From an uncultured Oscillospiraceae bacterium (GTDB taxonomy: Bacteria; Bacillota; Clostridia; Oscillospirales; Ruminococcaceae), in assembly GCA_934463345.1 (NCBI GenBank), contig CAKSJL010000064.1:1-9433 (forward strand): DNA of 9,433 nucleotides. Direction: 5' to 3'. Under the pieces are notes generated by a model that had not been told where the DNA came from, searched no databases, and saw only the letters and a program-made list of their open reading frames with translations. Both the position numbers and the translations under genes were made by a program. Positions 4,802 through 9,433 of the stretch are shown here, piece after piece (the first letter of the stretch is position 1; the number at the start of each line of letters is the position of its first letter).

Positions 4802-6253
4802 ATGTTTAACAGTAAATCAGAAAAAGCGGTTGAGTTTATAGACCATGAGGAGATAATGAAGGTTCTGGCTTATGGGGAACAGCATAAGAATAACGCCGAG
4901 GAGGTTGAAAAAATTCTTAAAAAGGCGGAAACTCTTGTCGGTTTAGACAGATATGAGGTGTCAGTGCTGCTTCATGCCTGTGAAAACAGTGAAAGTGCAC
5001 ATCTGAGAGAAAAAATATTTAAAATGGCGAGGAAAATTAAAGAGGAAATTTATGGCAAAAGAATTGTTATGTTCGCTCCTCTTTATGTGTCGAATTATTG
5101 TATAAATGGTTGTAAATACTGTGGTTATCACTGTGGCTCAGGAATATGCCGCAAAAAGCTGACGCAGGAGGAGGTTGCCGAGGAATGTCGTGCGATTGAG
5201 GCAATGGGACATAAGAGAATTGCTATGGAATCTGGCGAAGATCCTAAAAACTGTGATATTGACTATATTCTTGAATGTATGAAAACAGCGTATGCAACAA
5301 AGAATGGAAATGGCGAAATTCGTCGTATTAATGTTAATATTGCGGCAACAACTGTTGAAAATTATAAGAAGCTGAAAGCTGCCGGAATTGGTACATACGT
5401 TTTGTTTCAGGAGACCTATCATAAGCCGACCTATGAAAAGCTTCATCCGTCAGGTCCAAAAAGTGACTATGAATATCACACAACAGCTCATGACAGAGCA
5501 ATGCAGGGCGGTATCGACGATGTCGGAATAGGGGTGCTTTACGGTCTTTATGAGTATAAGTATGAGGTTATCGGAACAATGCTTCATGTAAAGCATCTTG
5601 AGGATACATTCGGAGTTGGTCCACACACAATTTCAATTCCGAGAATCAGAATGGCTGAGGGCGTTGACCTAAATCTTTTCCCGAATATTGTTACAGACGA
5701 TCAGTTCAAAACCATAATTGCAGTAATTAGACTGGCAGTTCCTTATACTGGAATGATTATTTCGACAAGAGAAGAACAGCATTTCAGAGACGAGGTTATT
5801 TCCCTTGGTATTTCCCAGACAAGCGGCGGTTCATGTACAGGTGTTGGCGGATATGCAAAAAGACTTGCAGAGGGTTCATGTGACAGCAGTCATGATGATC
5901 AGAGTACGGCGCAGTTCAAGGTTTCAGATGAACGTTCCGAATCGGAGGTCACAAAGGCGCTTCTGAAAAACGGATATATACCAAGCTTCTGTACTGCATG
6001 TTATCGTGCCGGAAGAACGGGTGACAGGTTTATGCAGCTTGCAAAGACAGGTAATATTTCAAACTGTTGTCTGCCTAATGCAATGCTTACACTTGCTGAA
6101 TATGCTCTTGATTACGGTGATGAAGAGTTTAAGAAGCTTACATTTAATGTTATAAAGGCAGAGAGAGAGAACATTAACAATGACAAGATCAGAGTAAAGT
6201 TTGATGAATATCTTGAGCTTATAAAGGCAGGGGAAAGAGATTTCAGATTCTGA
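4802..6253 (+). CDS. hydG: [FeFe]-hydrogenase maturase HydG (radical SAM tyrosine lyase)
   Basis: The protein is 483 residues, the family's usual size. HydG cleaves tyrosine with S-adenosylmethionine to p-cresol and dehydroglycine and turns the latter into CO and cyanide on a second iron-sulfur cluster, yielding the Fe(CO)2(CN)-cysteine synthon for the H-cluster. The radical SAM motif CX3CX2C is at Cys100, Cys104 and Cys107 (in YCINGCKYCGYH). The second, auxiliary cluster motif CX2CX22C is at Cys397, Cys400 and Cys423 (SFCTACYRAG ... NCC), which separates HydG from its relative ThiH, the thiamine tyrosine lyase lacking this motif. An ESGEDP motif after the first barrel strands and HPSGPKSDYEYH are also family-like. 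It sits between the TM1266-type gene and hydF; the hydF ribosome binding site overlaps its stop codon, so the two are translationally linked. All key cysteines are present. Confidence 0.97.
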   Translation: MFNSKSEKAVEFIDHEEIMKVLAYGEQHKNNAEEVEKILKKAETLVGLDRYEVSVLLHACENSESAHLREKIFKMARKIKEEIYGKRIVMFAPLYVSNYCINGCKYCGYHCGSGICRKKLTQEEVAEECRAIEAMGHKRIAMESGEDPKNCDIDYILECMKTAYATKNGNGEIRRINVNIAATTVENYKKLKAAGIGTYVLFQETYHKPTYEKLHPSGPKSDYEYHTTAHDRAMQGGIDDVGIGVLYGLYEYKYEVIGTMLHVKHLEDTFGVGPHTISIPRIRMAEGVDLNLFPNIVTDDQFKTIIAVIRLAVPYTGMIISTREEQHFRDEVISLGISQTSGGSCTGVGGYAKRLAEGSCDSSHDDQSTAQFKVSDERSESEVTKALLKNGYIPSFCTACYRAGRTGDRFMQLAKTGNISNCCLPNAMLTLAEYALDYGDEEFKKLTFNVIKAERENINNDKIRVKFDEYLELIKAGERDFRF

Positions 6254-6266
6254 AAGGAGCAGAAAT

Positions 6267-7454
6267 ATGATCTCAGAAATTAATCAGACGCCAAAGGCAT
6301 TAAGAATACATATCGGGGTTTTCGGTGATACAAATGCAGGAAAATCCACATTTATCAATGCTGTGACGGGTCAGGACATTGCTCTGACTTCTCCGGTTGC
6401 CGGGACAACTACAGATCCGGTATACAAGCCTATGGAGCTTCTTCCGCTCGGACCGGTTGTATTTATAGACACTGCCGGACTTGATGATAAAAGCGAGCTT
6501 GGAGAAGTCCGTATAAAAAAATCAATGGAACAGCTTGAACAGTGCGATGCGGCGGTTCTTGTCATAAACAGCAGGTGTACTGACATTTCTGCACAGAAAA
6601 AATATGCTGATATGATATCAGAAAAAAAAATACCGTTTATAGCAGTGATAAATAAAGTAAACGGCATTTCTCCGGAAACTGATTACAGCTGTGTCTGTCC
6701 GGACAATATAACAGCAGACCTCAGCGACAGAGCTCAGGCAGCTAAAATAAAGGAAGCAATAATTAGCCTTCTGAAAAATCGTGACGAAGATCCGGTTCTG
6801 ACGGGTGATCTTGTAAAGCCAGGGGATATTGTTCTGCTTACTGCTCCACAGGATATCCAGGCGCCAAAAGGAAGACTTATTCTTCCGGAGGTTCAGGTTC
6901 TGAGAGATCTTCTTGATAATGGCTGTATGGTCTTTACTGTAACTGCGCAGAATATAAAGGCGGCACTTGAAAGTCTTAATACACTGCCAGCGCTGGTTGT
7001 AACCGATTCGCAGATATTTGATGAGGTTAACAGAATAATTCCGCATGACATACCGCTTACTTCATTTTCCCTGCTTATGGCTAAGATAAAGGGTGATATA
7101 AAAAAGCTTGTGAGGAGTGCTAAAGCGATTGATGAGCTTGATGACGGCGACAGAGTACTGATTCTTGAAAGCTGTGCACATCATGCGCTTAACGATGACA
7201 TAGCAAGGGTTAAGATACCGGCACTTCTAAAAAAATACACCGGAAAGAAGCTTGTGATCGACAATGTTTCAGGGCAGAATGTGTGTCTGGACATTTCTCA
7301 GTATAAGCTTGCGGTTCACTGCGGCGGCTGTATGGTAAACCGTCGGGCTATGCTTGCAAAGCAGAAAATGTTTGAGGAAGCAGGAGTACCGATGACTAAT
7401 TTCGGTGTGTGTATTGCATATATGAATGGAATGCTTGACAGGGTTTGTTATTAG
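6267..7454 (+). CDS. hydF: [FeFe]-hydrogenase H-cluster maturation GTPase HydF
   Basis: The 395-residue cytoplasmic GTPase scaffold receives the 2Fe subcluster precursor built with HydG and HydE products and passes it to apo-HydA. The N-terminal GTPase domain shows a P-loop GDTNAGKS (residues 20-27), a G2 region AGTTTDPV (45-52), DTAG (68-71) and a G4 motif at 129-132 that reads NKVN instead of NKxD. The middle part is the dimerisation region. The C-terminal cluster domain carries CxH (Cys303, His305) and HCxxC (His351, Cys352, Cys355), the CxH-X45-HCxxC signature of HydF [4Fe-4S] binding. AAAGGAG (6253-6259) lies 7 nt before the ATG and overlaps the hydG stop region. A run of nine A at 6622-6630 lies inside the gene. 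It is the last gene of the operon; a hairpin and a terminator follow. The four-residue G4 change is the only oddity. Confidence 0.97.
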   Translation: MISEINQTPKALRIHIGVFGDTNAGKSTFINAVTGQDIALTSPVAGTTTDPVYKPMELLPLGPVVFIDTAGLDDKSELGEVRIKKSMEQLEQCDAAVLVINSRCTDISAQKKYADMISEKKIPFIAVINKVNGISPETDYSCVCPDNITADLSDRAQAAKIKEAIISLLKNRDEDPVLTGDLVKPGDIVLLTAPQDIQAPKGRLILPEVQVLRDLLDNGCMVFTVTAQNIKAALESLNTLPALVVTDSQIFDEVNRIIPHDIPLTSFSLLMAKIKGDIKKLVRSAKAIDELDDGDRVLILESCAHHALNDDIARVKIPALLKKYTGKKLVIDNVSGQNVCLDISQYKLAVHCGGCMVNRRAMLAKQKMFEEAGVPMTNFGVCIAYMNGMLDRVCY

Positions 7455-7487
7455 AACCCGTCTTCACAAGATATGTGTGCGGGTTCT
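7453..7487 (+). other. Hairpin at the hydF stop codon, without U-tract
   Basis: AGAACCCG (7453-7460) pairs with CGGGTTCT (7480-7487), with an inner CACA/TGTG pair. The following TAGAAAATTT is not a U-run, so this is not a clean terminator; it may stabilise the 3' end of the operon mRNA. Confidence 0.5.
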
Positions 7488-7523
7488 TAGAAAATTTAGT
7501 TGTGAATTCCAAAGGGTAAAGCC

Positions 7524-7562
7524 AGAGGCCGTCCTCCGAAGAGGGCGACCTCTTATTTTTTT
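7524..7562 (+). terminator. Intrinsic terminator of the hydrogenase maturation operon
   Basis: The stem 7524-7536 / 7541-7553 (arms AGAGGCCGTCCTC and GAGGGCGACCTCT, one C-A mismatch and one G-U pair) closes a CGAA loop and is followed by TATTTTTTT (7554-7562). It terminates + transcription about 70 bases after hydF. Confidence 0.88.
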
Positions 7563-7596
7563 GAGTGCATCCAAGAATGTACTGACATTCAAAATT

Positions 7597-7830
7597 TTAT
7601 TGATCCTTGAAAAGTGTTTTGAATAGATACGCCAAAAAAACAAATACAGTTATTGCACCAGAAGCAATTGCAAGCCAGTAAAATGGTGGAACAAAATAAC
7701 CCAGTATTGCGAATAGCACAATACATGTTCCGCCAAAAATCAACACTCTTGACATCATACCAAGTTCAATATTCTTTCTTTTTACAATAAAATAAATAAT
7801 TAATATAATCAGCACAAATAGCAAAACCAT
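7597..7830 (-). CDS. Small three-helix membrane protein of unknown function
   Basis: This 77-residue protein is made almost entirely of three hydrophobic segments (about residues 1-16, 28-46 and 51-72). A basic KRKN loop follows the first helix and a charged C-terminus (FKDQ) ends it. No enzyme or transporter motif is visible and I do not recognise a family. AGGAGG (complement of 7838-7843), 7 nt before ATG 7828-7830, supports the start. It is the second gene of a two-gene - strand operon, 15 bases after the stop of the four-cysteine protein, and runs convergently towards hydF. No strong terminator follows on its strand; a 6-bp hairpin at 7575-7590 is the only candidate. It may be an element-encoded accessory or holin-sized protein, but that is guesswork. 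Confidence 0.75.
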   Translation of the reverse strand: MVLLFVLIILIIYFIVKRKNIELGMMSRVLIFGGTCIVLFAILGYFVPPFYWLAIASGAITVFVFLAYLFKTLFKDQ

Positions 7831-7845
7831 TTTATATCCTCCTTT

Positions 7846-8049
7846 TTATTTATATCTTGGTTCAAATTTAGGGCATGTTCCCCATGCTGGCATAGGTATA
7901 GACTTCTTGAAACATGACTGCTTTTCGTTGTGGTCAAACTTAAAATTTCCGCCAAATACGGGCTGTATAGTCGTACTTCCCATTGCACCATTCCAGTGAA
8001 CACATAATGCACATTTTCTTGTGCTTTTGTTTGCTAATTCAGTTCCCAT
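7846..8049 (-). CDS. Small four-cysteine protein, putative metal-binding (unknown function)
   Basis: This 67-residue soluble protein has cysteines at 13, 16, 46 and 59: a CALC knuckle (CxxC) near the N-terminus and two later single cysteines, the last in a CPKFEPRY ending. That spacing could hold one zinc ion, and small proteins with a CxxC start and a C-x-KFE ending occur in Firmicutes mobile DNA as far as I recall; no function is known to me. AGGAGGT (complement of 8056-8062) lies 6 nt before the ATG at 8047-8049, a strong signal that fixes frame and start over an overlapping frame at 7809-8012. It is the first gene behind a near-consensus promoter, co-transcribed with the small membrane protein, and divergent from the XRE repressor gene. 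Confidence 0.75.
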   Translation of the reverse strand: MGTELANKSTRKCALCVHWNGAMGSTTIQPVFGGNFKFDHNEKQSCFKKSIPMPAWGTCPKFEPRYK

Positions 8050-8082
8050 CTGGTTACCTCCTGTTATTTTACTCTTTTCTTT

Positions 8083-8111
8083 ATTATACTATCTTATTCT
8101 TTAAAAGTCAA
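8083..8111 (-). promoter_or_regulatory. Near-consensus sigma-A promoter for the two small genes
   Basis: On the - strand, TTGACT (complement of 8106-8111) and TATAAT (complement of 8083-8088) are 17 bases apart, one base off the full consensus. It is likely strong unless repressed; the XRE-family regulator is encoded divergently about 75 bp away. Confidence 0.85.
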
Positions 8112-8185
8112 CCCTAATAATACATATTTCCACCCAAATGGTTTAAAATAATTGTATACTATTTTCTGATTGGAGTTGAATATAT
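8112..8185. promoter_or_regulatory. Divergent regulatory region upstream of the XRE repressor gene
   Basis: TATACT at 8155-8160 is the best -10 for the repressor gene but has no good -35 at 17 bases. A short dyad CCA-AA-TGG lies at 8134-8141. TATACTAT occurs at 8155-8162 and again at 8085-8092, i.e. over the -10 of each divergent promoter. Operator sites for the repressor probably lie here, but none can be assigned firmly. Confidence 0.35.
8172..8175 (+). promoter_or_regulatory. Ribosome binding site of the XRE gene with a GTG start
   Basis: GGAG lies 10 nt before GTG 8186. An ATG two bases upstream (8184) is out of frame and reaches a stop after seven codons, so GTG is the start. Confidence 0.65.
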
Positions 8186-8470
8186 GTGGATTTCGGGACA
8201 AAATTAAAAGAACTGCGAAAACAAAACGGACTTACTCAGCAGCAGCTTGCTGAACGTATAGGTGTCACAAAATCGGTTATTTCCTTTTATGAGCTAAAGG
8301 AACGTGCACCTTCTCCCGATGTTCTTACCAAACTTTCCTATATCTTTCATGTCAGTACAGATTATCTCCTTGGGATTGAACGTAACAAAACAATTGACGT
8401 TACTGGTCTTGACGATGAAGATATTAAGGCGGTTCAGCTTATTGTCGAAAGATTAAGACGAAAAGCCTGA
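8186..8470 (+). CDS. XRE/Cro-C1-family transcriptional repressor
   Basis: The 94-residue protein is a single HTH_3 (Cro/C1-type) DNA-binding domain with a short C-terminal helix. The core spans residues 5-62: FGTKLKELRKQNGLTQQQLAE opens the domain, with the turn and recognition helix at about 17-38 (TQQQLAERIGVTKSVISFYE). It ends with SYIFHVSTDYLLG, the usual last helix of this family. A short acidic tail and a basic helix (VERLRRKA) may mediate dimerisation. There is no peptidase or sensor domain, so it would be a simple repressor of the kind found in phages and integrative elements. It starts at GTG 8186 with GGAG upstream, faces away from the two small genes whose promoter it may control, and its last 18 bases overlap the end of the convergent 113-residue gene. 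Confidence 0.9.
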   Translation: MDFGTKLKELRKQNGLTQQQLAERIGVTKSVISFYELKERAPSPDVLTKLSYIFHVSTDYLLGIERNKTIDVTGLDDEDIKAVQLIVERLRRKA

Positions 8471-8794
8471 GATGTACTTTTCCTTACAGAAAATGTATAC
8501 AGCAAAACTGTCGCTTATTATGTGGCAAATCTGAAAGCAGTTTTCTCCGTTTTCAGATTGTACTATTGTTATCCATTCGGGTTCGGCTGTTTCAATTCTT
8601 TCCATCATACCTGTTTCAGCATAGTTGTCAAGGTCGCTTTTGCTCTCAACAAAAAAGAATGCTCCAAAGCTTCCTATATCATCTGTCAGCCATTCTTTGC
8701 AAAGTTTCAGAAGCTGTTTCTCCATACTGCGTGATATGTACTCAGGAATCGTTTCTGCTTTCCAGATGTCTGTAAGTTTTGTGATTTTAATCAT
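8453..8794 (-). CDS. Hypothetical 113-residue protein, no recognised family
   Basis: The start at ATG 8792-8794 is supported by AAGGAGT (complement of 8800-8806) 5 nt upstream, and codon use resembles the neighbours, so this is probably a real gene rather than one of the shorter frames on the opposite strand. The protein is soluble and acidic in its middle (DLDNYAETGMMERIETAEPEW), with an aromatic strand-rich part (GAFFFVESKSDL; SFAVYIFCKEKY) suggesting a small alpha/beta fold. There is no signal peptide, HTH or catalytic motif, and I do not recognise it. It lies between the integrase and the XRE repressor and ends inside the 3' end of the repressor gene (18-bp tail-to-tail overlap). The small gene next to an integrase is often an excisionase, but this protein lacks the basic, HTH-like character of one. 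Confidence 0.65.
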   Translation of the reverse strand: MIKITKLTDIWKAETIPEYISRSMEKQLLKLCKEWLTDDIGSFGAFFFVESKSDLDNYAETGMMERIETAEPEWITIVQSENGENCFQICHIISDSFAVYIFCKEKYISGFSS

Positions 8795-8812
8795 GTCTTA
8801 CTCCTTGTTATT

Positions 8813-8818
8813 ATTATA
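8813..8818 (-). promoter_or_regulatory. Possible -10 element of the 113-residue gene
   Basis: TATAAT read on the - strand lies about 20 bases upstream of the start codon. No TTGACA-like sequence sits 16-18 bases further upstream, so the promoter is weak, needs an activator, or begins elsewhere. Confidence 0.4.
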
Positions 8819-8830
8819 GTATAAGCATCA

Positions 8831-8872
8831 GACACACGGGTGTCCCTCAAAAAAATTTTTTGGATTTTTGAG
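8831..8872. repeat. Two adjacent inverted repeats between integrase terminator and 113-residue gene
   Basis: GACAC-acgg-GTGTC (8831-8844) is followed by CTCAAAAA ... TTTTTGAG (8846-8853 with 8865-8872, 11-base spacer). They could be operator or recombinase-accessory sites or simply AT-rich chance; nothing in the sequence assigns a role. Confidence 0.4.
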
Positions 8873-8873
8873 C

Positions 8874-8909
8874 AAAAATTAAGGGCGAATGCATTCAAGC
8901 ATTCGCCCT
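8874..8909 (-). terminator. Intrinsic terminator of the integrase gene
   Basis: A perfect 11-bp stem (8882-8892 with 8899-8909, arm AGGGCGAATGC) with a 6-nt loop is followed on the - strand by TAATTTTT. It begins 12 bases after the integrase stop codon. Confidence 0.88.
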
Positions 8910-8921
8910 GTCTGTTTTATA

Positions 8922-9433
8922 CTATCCTATTTTTGAAAATAGTTCATCATCGAACTTTTCTGCTGTTTCTGATTTCATTGCAGATGTTACATGGCTGTAA
9001 GTATCCATTGTAACTCCTGTATTTGCATGACCTAAGTTCTCGCTCATTACTTTTATCGGAACGTTGTACTGCATCATCAGAGTTGCATTTGTATGTCTGA
9101 GGTCATGAAATCTTATATGCCTCATTTCAATATTTTTAAGGTGCTTTGAAAACTTTGTAGTGAATGAGCCGCAGATATAGTAACTTCCGTCACTTCTGCA
9201 ACAGACGAGATTATTTTCCTTGTAAGCACCATGAAGAACTTTTCTGTCGTTCCATTGCTTCTGACGTCTTTCCTGCAAAGCGTTAAGCACGAAGTTAGGA
9301 ATTTTCAGAGTCCTTTCACCCGAAGCTGTTTTGGTACTGCTGACTATATCCTTACCCTCTATTCTGCTGAGACTTTTATTTATTGTAAGAGAAGATTTCT
9401 GAAAGTTTATATCATCCCATGTCAGAGCAAGAA
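8922..9433 (-). CDS. Tyrosine recombinase / phage-type integrase, C-terminal part (5' end outside the window)
   Basis: The frame is open from the window edge to the stop at 8922, giving about 170 residues of the catalytic domain; a GTG inside (9290) is not the start because family sequence continues upstream of it. The edge begins with LALTWDDINF, the stretch that directly follows the first catalytic arginine, so that arginine and the N-terminal arm-binding and core-binding domains lie beyond the window. Present are the catalytic Lys in the STKTASGERTL beta-hairpin, HDLRH (His-x-x-Arg), LGHANTGVTMDTYSHV with the third His and the Tyr nucleophile, and a short basic/acidic tail. The type matches integrases of Gram-positive phages and Tn916-like integrative elements, which catalyse site-specific insertion and excision. 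The transcript ends at the hairpin at 8882-8909. It appears intact within the window. Confidence 0.95.
   Translation of the reverse strand, partial: LALTWDDINFQKSSLTINKSLSRIEGKDIVSSTKTASGERTLKIPNFVLNALQERRQKQWNDRKVLHGAYKENNLVCCRSDGSYYICGSFTTKFSKHLKNIEMRHIRFHDLRHTNATLMMQYNVPIKVMSENLGHANTGVTMDTYSHVTSAMKSETAEKFDDELFSKIG

Noticed and set aside
6618..7046. Open frame of 142 codons on the - strand
   Set aside because: Antisense shadow of hydF, without ribosome binding site or protein-like composition.
7455..7600. tRNA gene as the attachment site of the element
   Set aside because: The two hairpins after hydF do not form a cloverleaf and no tRNA-like T-loop motif is present; no CRISPR array or tRNA is seen anywhere in the window.
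7809..8012. Alternative 67-codon frame on the - strand overlapping the four-cysteine gene
   Set aside because: It lacks a ribosome binding site, whereas the frame 7846-8049 has AGGAGGT at ideal spacing and leads directly to the next gene.
8083..8092. Shared TATACTAT motif at several promoters (also near 1580 and 8815) as a regulon operator
   Set aside because: It mostly reflects -10 elements (TATAAT preceded by ATAG) in AT-rich promoters, so recurrence is expected without a common regulator.
8522..8819. Several 64-70 codon frames on the + strand
   Set aside because: They are shadows of the 113-residue - strand gene, which has AAGGAGT upstream and host-like codon use.
9288..9290. GTG as the start of the recombinase
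   Set aside because: Typical integrase sequence (LALTWDDINF and the STKTASGERTL hairpin) continues in the same frame upstream to the window edge, so the gene is cut by the edge rather than starting here.

Overview
The window looks like a chromosomal segment of an anaerobic, plant-fibre-degrading Clostridia, most likely a Ruminococcus-type member of the Oscillospiraceae. The main reasons are a secreted protein ending in a Thr-rich linker plus dockerin (the cellulosome plug-in module), an adjacent [FeFe]-hydrogenase maturation operon, moderately AT-rich DNA, strong AGGAGG-type ribosome binding sites and consensus sigma-A promoters. This assignment is inference from gene content; there is no rRNA or other species marker.

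Layout. Positions 1-112 (+) hold the last 36 codons of a gene resembling AddA (helicase-nuclease subunit A). A bidirectional hairpin terminator separates it from a convergent MATE-family efflux transporter (164-1543, -). A 503-bp AT-rich intergenic region holds a consensus promoter for the transporter on one side. On the other side is an extended -10 promoter with several symmetric or tandem operator-like elements for a 728-residue secreted dockerin protein (2047-4233, +). That protein carries three diverged copies of one non-catalytic beta-rich module, an Ig-like (BIG2-type) domain, a Thr-rich linker and a dockerin whose second calcium loop is degenerate.

After a strong terminator comes a hydrogenase maturation operon (+): a small TM1266-type ACT-like 'iron-only hydrogenase system regulator' (4499-4750), hydG (4802-6253) and hydF (6267-7454). 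HydG makes CO and cyanide ligands from tyrosine, and HydF is the GTPase scaffold on which the H-cluster precursor is assembled; hydE and hydA are not in the window. The most striking unexplained feature is the leader of this operon. A 12-bp hairpin with a U-tract, formally an intrinsic terminator, abuts the Shine-Dalgarno of the first gene, is preceded by three more potential hairpins, and has a possible competing upstream pairing. This is the signature of an attenuator or riboswitch.

From about 7570 to the right edge the character changes to small accessory genes: a 77-residue three-helix membrane protein and a 67-residue four-cysteine protein (co-transcribed, -), a divergent XRE/Cro-C1 repressor (+), a 113-residue unknown protein (-, overlapping the repressor tail to tail), and the C-terminal part of a tyrosine recombinase (-, running off the window). 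This looks like the integrase end of an integrated element lying just downstream of hydF. No att repeat or tRNA gene can be demonstrated from this window alone.
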